44,170 nt of DNA from positions 1 to 44,170 of the IMG/VR virus record IMGVR_UViG_3300022602_000177. One strand, given 5' to 3'. The position numbers were made by a program, and so were the translations under genes. Below are positions 8,022 through 21,000 of this stretch, one piece after another. How positions within the stretch are numbered: position 1 is the stretch's first letter; every line of letters begins with the position of its first letter. Source of the DNA: a virus. The notes below the pieces were generated by a model, which was given only the letters and a program-made list of their open reading frames with translations, was not told the origin of the DNA and made no database searches.

Positions 8022-9050
8022 TTAAACTCTGCCTACCACGACTTCTACTATGCCAACTCCTGTGCCAGAGAAGTTACCCACTGCTTTACCTATGACTGTT
8101 CCAATTTCGGGGTTATTATTTGTCATGGCTACACCTGGAATATCACTGGTGACCATCAAGTCACCTCGTTTTACTACACCAGTGACTTGACATGGAACTC
8201 TTCCTTGCAATGCAACAGGTATCCCACCGTTACCTTCGTTCATTAGATACGCTGGATTTGTAGAAACAACCCCAGCTACTCGTCTGTCATTTGCATTTTG
8301 GCTCACAGTCACTTCAGTGCTATTACCAAAAATTAACACTGTTCCGGCAGGATATTCGCTGTCACTCTCATAAAATTCTGCCAAGTCAGCATATAGTGCA
8401 TGTACTGCTGTACCATAAATGTTGTTAAACCAGCCGCCCGAGCCATTACCAATATTCACAGCAACGTTACTAGAAGGTACAATGTTGCCGCTAACAGTTG
8501 TGACCCCACCAACAGCTAAAGTTGTAATAATATTTGCGCTATATTCAGTAATATTGCCCAATGTAGTAATGTAGGGCTGATTAGGAGCTCTGATTGTTGC
8601 GTATATGTTACCAATAGTCGCAGCCCCACTAACACTAATATTACCAATAGTCAAATTGCCCTGACTGTTTGTTGATCCAATGACTCCACCGGTCACACTG
8701 CCGCTAGAGTAAACATTACCAGAAACATTCAGATCACTACCAAAAGTTCCCACCCCGCTTAGACTTTCACCACCGTATACAACCAAATTTCCCCCAATAA
8801 TTACATCTGAGGTAGTAGTCATACTTTGGGCGCTGATTGCGCCAGTTGTGTTTAGAGAGCCGACTTGCAATGCGTTTGTAATGGTTCCAGAAGCGGCGTT
8901 AATGGAACTAAGTGTCTTTGAACTAATATAAGTTGCTATATCAGTCGCCTGTATGTGTCCAGTGTACGACCCAGTATCAACTGCTAGATAATAAGAATCG
9001 TGTAATGGGGCCGCTGATTGTGGCAGACCGCTAATTGTAACTGTTGTCAT
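8022..9050 (-). CDS. Tail fibre protein with YADLAE-type C-terminal domain (342 aa)
   Basis: The N-terminus (SGLPQSAAPLHDSYYLAVD..YTGHIQATDIATYI) is a short attachment-like module. Residues 60-200 are repetitive beta structure with alternating Gly/Asn/Ile/Ser (ITIGNISVSG-like units), probably a beta-helix or triple-stranded shaft. The C-terminal part (YGTAVHALYADLAEFYESDSEY, VAGVVSTNPAYLMN, VALQGRVPCQV, VKRGDLMV) is paralogous to the 400-aa fibre and resembles chaperone-type ends of fibres. An AATAAATA late promoter lies 23 nt upstream. Likely trimeric fibre; whether it is self-cleaved cannot be seen. Confidence 0.72.
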   Translation of the reverse strand: MTTVTISGLPQSAAPLHDSYYLAVDTGSYTGHIQATDIATYISSKTLSSINAASGTITNALQVGSLNTTGAISAQSMTTTSDVIIGGNLVVYGGESLSGVGTFGSDLNVSGNVYSSGSVTGGVIGSTNSQGNLTIGNISVSGAATIGNIYATIRAPNQPYITTLGNITEYSANIITTLAVGGVTTVSGNIVPSSNVAVNIGNGSGGWFNNIYGTAVHALYADLAEFYESDSEYPAGTVLIFGNSTEVTVSQNANDRRVAGVVSTNPAYLMNEGNGGIPVALQGRVPCQVTGVVKRGDLMVTSDIPGVAMTNNNPEIGTVIGKAVGNFSGTGVGIVEVVVGRV

Positions 9051-9073
9051 TTTGAGTTTCTATGCCTTTACTA

Positions 9074-9081
9074 TATTTATT
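9074..9081 (-). promoter_or_regulatory. T4-type late promoter (AATAAATA)
   Basis: Minus-strand AATAAATA lies 23 nt upstream of the 342-aa fibre gene, immediately after the stop of the giant gene (9082). It gives the fibre gene its own late start instead of reliance on the 12.6-kb gene upstream. Confidence 0.75.
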
Positions 9082-12000
9082 TTAAGTTAAACCCTTGATA
9101 AACAAGGCTTGTTCTGTCGTAGAACCTTGCAACTCTGTTCCGTCTGTGACCGCATTAGCAGAAGATCCAAGTGTTACAAATTGATCACCAGATTCGTCTA
9201 CCCAAGTATATTGATTACCTAAATTATCAAGGAATATCAATTGTGTTGGACCACCTACTGGAGGATTCAACCAAGTAGTCGTATGTGCGGCATTGCCACC
9301 AGGTATTAATTGATTTACTGTTGTGTCAAACAATTGTTCTCCAACTGTATGCACCATTGGGGCTCCAGTACCGTCAACACCGCGACGGATATTAAACAGC
9401 ACATTGTTAACTGGATCTAGTCCCCAGAATACAATTTTTTCACCGTTTATGAATACTGTGCCTGGACGGCGTGTCGCTATGTCAGGAGAAGTCAATGATG
9501 TTGCGTTTGTCACATAGATATTACTATCAGTAATGTTCAAATTTGCAGCCAATGTGGTAGAATGTTTTGCACTAATACCATAATATGTTGGCCATAAGCT
9601 AGTATTTGTACTTGCCGCATTACCTTTCATATTTTGAACAATTCTATATCCAACATTGGATCTGTAACCTTGTGCAATAAGATTTGCGGACACGGGTAGT
9701 CCAACATTGGCAGGAAGATTATCCATACCAGTGTACACGCTCAAATTCAAGTTGTCAAAAGTCACACCGGGAACAAATTCTTCTGGGGCATGGCTACTAT
9801 AAGTGTCATAGTATGCACCACCATCTATCATAGAATGAACATTGGAATTAGTATAAGTGTTACTTATAGACGAATCTAGATAAGTTGGGTTGTTGAAATC
9901 ATAATATTTCAGCGATAGATTTGAACCTAGAGTTGTTGTGGGTAAATCACCACTTACAATTATTCTCCATGTATCAACTTCTGTTATATTCAACTCATAA
10001 CTTGTATTATTATCAGTATCAACTAGAACAATAGGTTCTCCGCCCTGATAATGATATTGAGTGAAATCAACTAAGTTCTGTTCAGTATCTTGATTAAATG
10101 AGTTTGCAGAACTAACAGTTACCCCCAAATTAGCAGAATTGGCACTAATATAAAATCTACTGTTTGTACTAAATGTACCAACAACATCCACTAACACAAT
10201 AGAATTGCCAGTAGATGTTTCGTAAACTACACCAGTTGCTCCAGTATTTGCCTGTGTGACAACGTTTCCAGTATACACAACTGCTGTATTAGAAATTGTT
10301 AGAGACACTGTTGGAATGATAATGTTTGAACTATATATTGCTCTGGTATTTGACCATGTATAGAATAAGTTGCTGCTAAACACAGATGTATTTGCTTCAT
10401 AACTTACGCCTGTGACATTGACTCCGGGATATTCTATACCGCTCATTAACTGAGACAAGTCTTTGCCCGGCATACCTGTTACAGGATTGTAATATGCGAC
10501 TACTCTATCGGCTGCATTGTCAAATGAAGAAGCCTCTAACAATTCATATTTTGTGTAGTCAAACACATTACTTACTACGACAGGTCTTGTACCAGAATCT
10601 GTCCCGTTAATTGAAATATTACCACCTCTGCGAACAAAATTGCTTGTCAGATTACCAACTGTAATAACTTGCAAGTTCGCTGCAATTGATACGATTCTGG
10701 CATTTGCAGTAGTGTTATGTTGTGTTACATAGTCACCAATATTTGCAGACAAATTGCCATTCATAGTCAACACTGCGCTACTATAAACATTTGCAGTTGC
10801 TTTGTATGCTTGATGATTGAAACTAACGATGCTATTGTTTGCCACAGTAATGTTTGGAGCCCATGTAATAACATTGCTACTATATGCAGTACGATCAAAT
10901 TTAATAGTTGTTGAAATGTTTCTAATGGTATTGTAACTACTGTTTACAAATTGTGTATAAGTTGAAACAGATGTTACATTGGTATTCAAGTTTGCAAAGT
11001 CATTGAATACATAATCTTTTTCATTGAACATGCCAACGGTATCAATTAGCGTAATAATATTACCAACACTTGATGCATAAACTGTACCATAAGCATTTGT
11101 GTTTGCTTGAGTAATAATGTTACCAGAGTAAACTGTGACATTACTATGAGTTGTCAATTCAGTTGTGGGCAAACTATCAATTTGATAATGATTTATCAGT
11201 GAAGGATAACCAGCAGCGCCTGTACCAGTTCCATTTATGAAAATAGTCGGTTGACTTGTGTATCCACGACCGGAATCGATAACTTTAAAGGATTCAATAC
11301 CGCCAGTAGTGTAATTTAAGATGGCTTGAATATTTGCACCGCTGCCACCGCCACCAACAACTGTGACAGATGGTACAGATGTGTAATTTGCACCAGTGTT
11401 AGTAACCGTCACAGTACCAATACTATAGCTGTGATTGTTATTCCACATAGCATACTGTGGTAATGTACTTAGCCATATAGCATCACGAGGATCGCTACCG
11501 TCTGGACTACGATATGCACCATATGCTGTAAGATAAGTTGCTGGAATATCAAAGTCTGTGCTATCACCATAGTATTCATCATTGCCTTGATAGTTCAACA
11601 AATATTCACGAATACTTGTTCTATAAGGTTTAACTTCGTTGATATAATTTTCATAGTATGTTTGATCATCTGGTGAGTAAGCTGCGGGCTGACTCAATGT
11701 TTTAAAGTAGTGAACAATACTAATGAAACTTGTTTTAAATGCCCAATCAATACTTGGTTGTTCTGTCAAGATATAGTTTATCAAGAAGAAGAATGTAGAA
11801 TTGTAGTATCGAGACAAAGTACCAATCCAAATATAATTTGAGAATGCTGTTAGTATAATTCTCACTTCTTGTGATGGTGCTTCGGTATACAAAGTACTGT
11901 TAATCTGTATTGTACCATTTTGAATGCCCACGATACTTGTAGACCCGTCTGTGTTAACACGGTATACGGCAAATTCACCGTTACCATTATTCAAAACTTT

Positions 12001-15000
12001 AACAGTGTCTCCGACATTTAATGTTAATTCTGGTACAGCAGATGTGTTATGTACCACATAAGTTGGCAATACGGTACTGTCGTATGTACTATCATACCAA
12101 TCTGCAAATGACCAGTAACGAGGAGTATAATAGCTTTGTTCAGACGCTAGTACCCATTCTGTACCGTTCCAGTTATATGTAGTCCAGATATTACCGTTTG
12201 TCTCGTCTGCTATGACAAGAACAGTATATCCAGCTGCTAGATTGACCGTGTCAATATATGTAAGCTGTGCGTATGTTGCCACTTGAATATCATAAGTTGT
12301 GTAATCTGGCAATGGGGCAGAATCATACAATGGATTTATGTTTCTCTCGTTGACAATTGGATACTGTGTCAAGATACTGTTTGTGTATTCGACCCAGTTT
12401 TGTAATGCCAGAGTTCTATCAACAAACAAACTTTGATTAGGTGCAATTCCCAATCCAATTTTCATTTGAGGGCTTAGAGATGGATCGGGTACAGGATAAC
12501 CATTTGCGTCAATACCACTCAAGCTATCTACGAGTTTTTGTACGATTCTTGCAGGTGCAACACTATTTGGGTTTCCTTCTTGCATCAATTGATACTCACT
12601 GTGAATCACATTTGTATTTTTCAATACATCATAGTCTAAGTGTAGTACAGTACTGTTACCGCTCAAGAGCGCAGAAATACCATGCAAACTTACAGAGTCA
12701 TCACGCACAACAGCAGCATAAGGAATGTCCTGTGCTTGTGGGTTCTCAATCAAATCTTTAATTGTAGAAATTGTATTTCTGTGTACGCTTTGATTTTCTA
12801 GCGTGTTTTTACCAGTGACCCAGAAATAGTAAGTGCTGGTGTTGAGTTTTGTATTTGGATTTACAGTTGTCACAACACTGTATGCACTGTTGTCTGGATA
12901 CAAAGCAGTACCTGGACCAGTATACGCACTAGGAGGAACATCGCTTGCTACCCATTCGCAAATTTGAATTTGGCTTCCTGGGAATGTTGCTCCCCAGTTT
13001 TTAGCACGGTACTCAACATTGCCTTTTTCATAATTCATGTAGCGAACTAAGTCTGTATTCCACCAAGTTTTTGTTACTTGCGCTGGACCCCAATAATAAT
13101 CTAGACTATTTGCAAGATTAGGAGTACTTTCAAACGCAGTGACGCTATTATAAAATGCTGGGTCGTATGAAGTTATAAAGTCTAAGTCTTCTGACGCAGC
13201 ACCAAGAACTTTACCCTTAGCAGGATCGATGTAATCCAAGTGCGTAGTGATTACATTTGTATTTGCGTTGTACAAGTAGATTCTGCTGATACTATTGATA
13301 TCAACTTGGGGTTCTTGTTGTTCTACGATATCCCAACCAACATTGCCGCTAAAGTTGTTGTAGATATAGAATCTGCCTGCGCTTGATATAGCAACAGAAT
13401 TTCCGCTTGCTGGATCAGTTGTAGTCGAATTACTATCTCCGGGTGCACCAATTAACATGGTGTTGCCATTCATAGCAATACTAGTACCAAACTGATCGTT
13501 GGCGCTCAAATTGTTATTTGACAATCTTTCAACAAGTACATACTGATCTTCTGCATAGGATGTAAGATTTTGATCTACGCGACCATACACATAGACTGCG
13601 CCAGTACCAGCAATACCATCGTGATAGATAGTAGATTCGTTGTCAAACAATGTTGTATCTTCGTCAAATGTAACTGTATTATATGAAGCACCTTGACTTG
13701 CACTAATAATCAAAGTATTGCTATCTGGGCTTGTCATGACCGCAGTACCAAAATCAGTTACATCATCAGTTGTAGGATGTAGAATTGCTTGTACATTAGC
13801 AAACACGCCCAGACCCAAGTTGGCCATAACATTACCATTGCCTGGACTAATGATCAATCTTTGATATGGAGTTGTAACATTGCTTGTGATAGTTAATGCA
13901 CCATAAGATTGTGCGATGGCAGTTATACCTGGAATATTTGCACTGTTAATGTTTTGTGCGGCAGTAATTACATTGCCCGCAGTAAATGTAACTGCAATAC
14001 CATTAATTCTAATACTGTCTCCTGCACTAATAACAGGATTGTAATTAGTACCAGTAATCGTACCATAAGCTGCCCCTTCATTAACAAAACGATTAACGAC
14101 CCCGCTGAAATAACCAGGAGCACTATAGCCTGGGCTTGATACTATTATATCTGCGTCATTACCAGACAACCAGATACTTGTACCAAAGTTTGCGCCACTT
14201 TGTGGGGTTGTACTTGTTAATGTCTCTAATGAGTTAAAATGATTTGTTTCAATTGTGATTACACTGCCAATTACAGGAGCGTGTGCAAATGTAATTGTAT
14301 TACCGCTAAGAGTAAATCCAGTGGTAACAACATTGCCATTGACTACAATAGAACTTGTGTTGTTAGGAATGTTATAAGTTGTAGCATAAGATGCTGAACC
14401 ATTGGCAATGAATGATTCTATGCTACGATCAAATACAAACACTGCACCAGCACCAGAGACAATATTACCAAACGATGCTTGTGGGGCACCAATGACAACT
14501 TGATTGCCAGAGCTTGTAGTTTTGATATTGTATCCAAAATTTGGATTGATATTGCTAATCACAGGATTAACAATCGAAGTCAAGTTACTTGTAGAATAAT
14601 AAGTGTTTGCATAAGCGTAGTATGTATCACCGCCAACTGTATATACATTACCTACGCTAATAGTATTTGCGTAAGTGTAATAGTTGGTTGCATTTGCTTG
14701 GTACACATACACATTGGCTGTTTGCGGTGCTCCCACATACAACCATTTTCCATCACTACTTGCACTGACTGATTCACCGTACAAATCACCAACATTGCTC
14801 ATGCTTGGGCTAGACAGTGTTTGTGTCCATGGGAAGCCAGCATTGCCGTTGAATTGATGTATGTGTACACGACCGTATTGTGTTATACCGTCACCTGGGT
14901 TACCGATATACAACAAGTTGCCTGCTATGTCTAAACTTGCGCCAAATCTAGTTCCACCGCTGTATTGTGCGATGTTTGCTGTTAATGTGAATGTGTTTCC

Positions 15001-18000
15001 ATTAGTGACATTGGAAACAAATGCATACACATGCCCATTATTCAAATATTTGCTACTTGCAGCAGCAAATGATCCAGTAGAGTTGATGGCAACAACGCCA
15101 CCATATCCAACATTACTTACATAGCTATTTGCATCCAATTTCAAGTTAGCGTTAAATGTACTTACATTACCAGTCCATGGGGTTGATTTGTTATAAACTA
15201 CCCAACCTTCGGTTTCATAATCACTGTCTATCCACAATTTATCATTGTTTGCCCATTCATGTAATGGTGTGATAGTGTTTATGTCCATTGGAGCTTTAAA
15301 TCTTGTGCTTTGTAGATAGTACAAGGATCCTTTTCCAGTGATTTTCAATGCTTGCTGCATTTGTGTCGCTGCTTGCCCACGGAATACTACGCTAAAATTA
15401 AACGCATCAATTATATTGTAGACAAGATAAAACCCGTCAATTCTGTCATCGAAGTCTTTGATTACAATATAATCACCCTGAGAACGATTGTGGACTGATT
15501 TTGTAGTGATGACCCCAACATTATCAACAGAATATGTTGCTGCGGTTATACTAACATCTGTCTCATTTATTCTATAGATGTTCCAATTATTGGTTGGATC
15601 TTTTGCTGTCCATACTGTGTTGCCTACCCCCACACTAAGAATATTGGCATTCAGCTTAGAAATATTTGACATATCATAGATAGTAAATGTCACATCATTG
15701 ATATCCACATATCCCGCTGTCTGTATATCTTGAGAATAGTCACTAGACTGATCACGGTTTACATAAATCGAAGGAGTATATATGCCTTCAGTTTTGTATA
15801 ATTGATTAGGATATACGCCGATGATATTGTTGCTACTGATAGATGTGCCATTTGCCAACAATGTCAATGTCACTGGGTTTCCATTAAATGTACCTTCAGT
15901 AAGAATCAAATCAACACTTTTATTATTGTCCAATGCTCCATACTCACCAACACGCATTGCCCATTCTTCGTAAACATTAATGTTACTGGTCGCACCGTTT
16001 ACACCCAAAGCGTTAAACGCAATGATAGAGTTTAATGTTCCTTTTTGACGAATATAACCTTGATAGAATTTGGCTTGAGTTACTTCGTCAAGCCCGTATT
16101 GAGTTAAGTAACTTCTTGGTTGGAATCCAATTGTACTGTCGCTATATAAATGAAAGTCACCCAACAATTCAGGATTATCAACATCGTTGAAACGATTAAA
16201 TTTCTCTGCATTATAGCTAAAATTAGGCAACAATCCAGTTTGAATCTGTGAACTTGTCAACTGTGCCCATTTTGTTGTATCAAATGTAGTTGCTGCTGGG
16301 ATGTCTTGTAATGCAGTAAAATTTACATTTTTATATGTAACAAGCGAACCCATCAAGTAGTCAGTGCCTGATTGCCATGCATCGATTGTTTTTTTGTTGA
16401 ACACAAATCCAGGAGGATTCATATCACCAGTCCAAGAACCAGTCTTCTTACCCACAAGTTTTAAACGATATTGTCTGTTACCCAACTCTGGGACATATAT
16501 AACATCATTAAAAATATCCACATTATCAAAAATGATCACATGTTCATATTCAACAACTGCAAGACGAACTAGCGCTATTGTTTGTCCAAGATTTGCAGTT
16601 ATATCAAATAAATTACCCCCAATACTGCTAGAACGGTTAACAGTCATTTGACTATATTTTATGAAATTGTAACTTGTGTCAAGAATACAACTTTGCGTAG
16701 GAGAGTTTTGAATTTTATCAACTATACCACTTGTTGTGTACAGTGAAACATGATTTAATACTGGGCTTAGAACAATAACACTTGATGCGCCCCAACCTTG
16801 CTGTGCCCATGTTAAAAATTCTTTTGTGCTCAAAATCCAATCACGCTGGACTCCCAGATCAGGATCCATGTCTGTAAACACAAACCCGATGCCCTGCAAG
16901 TAGCGTTGATAGCTCACTAAGAAATCTACGACTTGTTGGCGAGTAGTAAACTCGTAACCGTATGGGATAGTGACTTTGTAAGATTGAAAATCTTCATAGA
17001 TCACTGCAACATCATTCAACACAGGAATTTGATAGCTATTACCATTAGACAAACTTGGGATAATAGTAAAGTATGGAGCGGCAGTATCGTACCCGCTTAC
17101 TGAATAACCAGTACTAGTTTTCTCAACAACAACTGCACTATAGGTTACTTGACCAGTAGGAGTTGATTTATTCATTTCGATGGTGTAACTCTCGTTAGGA
17201 ATTACAACGCCCGCATTTGTGCTATTGGGACTACTTTGTTCTGCAATTACTTGAATGAAACTTTGATCAGTATAAGATGCCATTTTATAAGCAAGTTGAA
17301 TAGACAAGTCTTTCAAGTACGACTGCAAGTATGTACCAGGATCAATACCAGTGCCGCGAAGATATTCTGCTACCCAGTTTATGTAACCCGCTGCTCTTGT
17401 AATAGTTGTACCACTTACACCAGTAGTACCATTGATATCCATACCAGTCGGTACAATTCGTTGCAGTGTGTTAGATTGAACATATTGACCAATAGTTGGA
17501 TGTTTGTAGTACTGATTTGTATTCATCAATGTACCAAAATAGAACGCAGGTTTTGCCAATGCAAGTGCTTGGTTAAATGCATATGGGAAATCGCTGCTTC
17601 TTCTCCAAGCAGTCTCAACCGGACCTTGATCGCCAATTTTAAAGTTAGAAGAAGTTTGACTAGTGTTTAACGATTTAACAAGTATTTGACTAGGAGGAAT
17701 TAGTGCGCCAGTATAGTCAACAGGAATAATATTTTGTAATCCTGGACGAATAAAATTGTTATCAGTATAAGGATTGCCGTCATTCCAAATATAGCCATTG
17801 GCCAAATCATCCCACAACACCATGTTACCACTAGTGTATGGGGCAACACCGTAACGACTTTCCCACCAGCTTGGCTCTTGGGAGAATCCCAACATTTCCC
17901 ATGGGCTAGTGTTTGGACGATCGGTATCGTAGAAATATTTGTAGATTGCTCTCCAGTATCCTGGAAGAGACTCACCGTTGGCATCTGTAAACTTGTTATA

Positions 18001-21000
18001 GCACCATGTAAATGGATTGCTTGAAACAAACGCTGTATTTGCGATGTAATCAACTTTGTTGTTACCAACCCACAATAAGAAACTATCCGACAACAATTGT
18101 GTGAATTCAGAATTACTATATTCAGTATCTCTGAACTTGCCCGGTAAGTAATCGTGTATATCAAGAGATAAAACCGAAGGATCAATTTTAATATTGTTAT
18201 AGATTCGTTTTTCGAATTCTAACAATAAGTCATCTCTAAAGTCACCAAACGCAGGGGTAATGCTGCCGTCATGCCCTTGAATTACATAAATTGGGTTCAC
18301 ATATGTAGTATCGTAATACTTAATTGGTGTGAATTTAGGATAAAGCCCCAACTTTGTAGGAGTTTCTGGTATATAGTTACCATCAGTATTACTATATTCA
18401 TAAATCGTGATAGTATCACCAGCAGTTAAGTCTGTAGTTATTGTTACCCCTGCACGATTTTTATCAAAAGTATAGTCTTGGTCTTTTGTTAATTGTACTC
18501 CATTTACATATACAAGAACTGCTTGATTACTCAATGTTGTTGCAGGGAATACCGAACTAATTTCATAGTCGGTAATCTCTGCACTTTGAACGGTATATGT
18601 GATGGTATTTTTAATTTGTCCGTACGGAACCATGTCACTATAATACCATGGGAAAGTTTTGTTCTTTGCACTATTAATAGTGGTTAATAAAGTATCAAGC
18701 AATGCAGGAATATTTGTAAAATCAAGACCAGAAGTTCTCATGCTCAATTCAATGATCTTGTTTTTTAATCTGCCGTATTCTCTACGAGATAAATCTAACG
18801 CACTCAAGAAGTTTGCATTTTGATCTACCAAGAATAGTTCGCTGTAAAGAACTGGGCTTGCATGTTGTAGAATACTACCGCCCTGCTGCTTAATTTGAAT
18901 ATCACGAAGATTGCTGTTACCAGGGAAAATACCAACAACTTGGTTGCTATTTTCAACCATAGTATTCAAGTGATTTCTTAATTGGCCAAGAGTTAATGAT
19001 TCAAAAGGACTGTTGGCGCTATTATAGTTCAAGTTTTCTGGAACTTCATAATATCCAAACTCACTTACTTCATTACTGTTATAAATTTTGATATCGATTT
19101 GATCGCCGGCAGTCAAATTACTATCGATGATTTTAACATAGGTCAATACTCCAACAGTTACCAATTCCCACCCAGTAGTTGGTATAGAATTGCGGTATAC
19201 TCTAAAGTAAGGAACAGTGACTTCTGTATCTTGTTTAATGTCTATTTGGAAATAAGGATTTTTACCGTCATAGACGCCAGAAATAATTTGAAATTGTTTT
19301 GTATTTTCTGTATTTTTAATCCAACTATTTCTAGGGAAATTCTCAGACAGACTAATGTTTTGTCTTAACCAACCGTAATTATTAATTTTGACATCAGTGT
19401 GGATGTCCCCACTACCGTCAGTAAATGTGAAAATATCAGAATCAAAGTTATTAGTGAATTGAATATCACCAATCTGATTGAATGTGCGATAACTTAGCGG
19501 GAACCCCAATATAGAGTCATTGTTGCCTGTGCCAACACTGTAACTGAAAATTTTAGTACCAGCAAATGTACTGTCGGTATAAGTGCTAATGCTTTCGCCG
19601 GTCGTTGCATCAAATGCATCAAACAACGGTTGTTGATTTACAGAGTTCTTTTGTTGTCCTTGCACCCAAGAACTTCCGGTAAAATAGTACTGCAATCCCT
19701 TATAAGGACCTTGTTGTATAATCAGGTTGTTTTTTGCAGCAATATCTGCGTCAGAAGCAGGTTCTAAGTTTATGACATTGCCTCCCAAGTTTTGTATATA
19801 AATTATGTTTACAGTATAAACTTTATTACGAACTGTTGGGTCAAAGTCATTGGCAAATACAACTCTCATGCCCTGAGTGAGAGCTACCCCATCAAGTTCA
19901 TATCCGTATGGTTGTAATTGAACAATATTGCGACTATCTGTTACTGAAAAATTTATTAAATCTACAGGAGCTATGGCAATACTACCAAAATTGAATAATT
20001 GTATACCTGCTTCGAATTCAATGATAGGACGAGTTGCTCGTAGAGATTGATCAAGTATAGGAGTAACACCGTTGTATGTTGCAGACAAGTTAATAACATC
20101 TGCATGGAACCAACAATTACCCCGTGTCCATGGGTTTAAATCAGGACTTGCACGATTGACTGTGATGTAGTCTTGTGAATTCAAACCACTACTTGCAAAT
20201 GTTTCTGGATTCACAAATAAGTCAGTATCTATCAACTGTATACTTGTACCAACCCCCTCAACATAATATGTTTTTTCTTGATATTCGACAGAACCGGCGC
20301 TCAGGTCAAATTGTACTTTCAATCCATTTGTGAATACTACACCATTGGGGCTTTTGTATGTTTTTGCACCAATAATACTTGTTACATCAACTACTGATGT
20401 GTCAGGAGTTAGTAGACTAATTGTTCCAGCATAACTTGCTCCGACACCATCTTGATAATATAGTGTTGTCAAGGGTGCGGTTATGTTTGGCATTAGATTG
20501 AATCTATTGTAAGACAAATAATCAGTTGCCAAATAATAAGTGTATTGTGATCTGGATACCCCACTTCCAACAAAGACTTTTTGCAAACCACTGATACTAA
20601 ATGATTGTAACAATGGGTTCAATGTGACTATAGGGTCAGAATCAACGACACCATTTGTACTGCTTAGTGTGATTTGCCATGCATTTCTACGGATAGCGAC
20701 AGGAGCAGTAACATTGTTAACTGTCCATTTGCTATCATCCAAATCTGTATTAACAAAAATCAAAGATTTTAAATTAATTTGATTAATAGTACTGACACCA
20801 TCAAATCCATTTTCACCAGACGAAATAATTGCGCTTAGGCGCTGACCTTGAACTTGAGTATAACTTAATGCTGTGCTCAAGTCTGCTGTGCCAGCCAATT
20901 GCAGACGAGTATAATAACTTTGTGCAGTTGGTTGAGGTACTTTAAAGGTAATAGTACCAACATCAATACCATTATTTGTTACGCCCAAAACATTGCGACT

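Noticed and set aside
17700-18185. 161-residue minus-strand frame inside the giant gene
   Set aside because: It lies in another frame of a continuous large ORF, has no ribosome site and shows low-complexity Ile/Leu/Thr composition.
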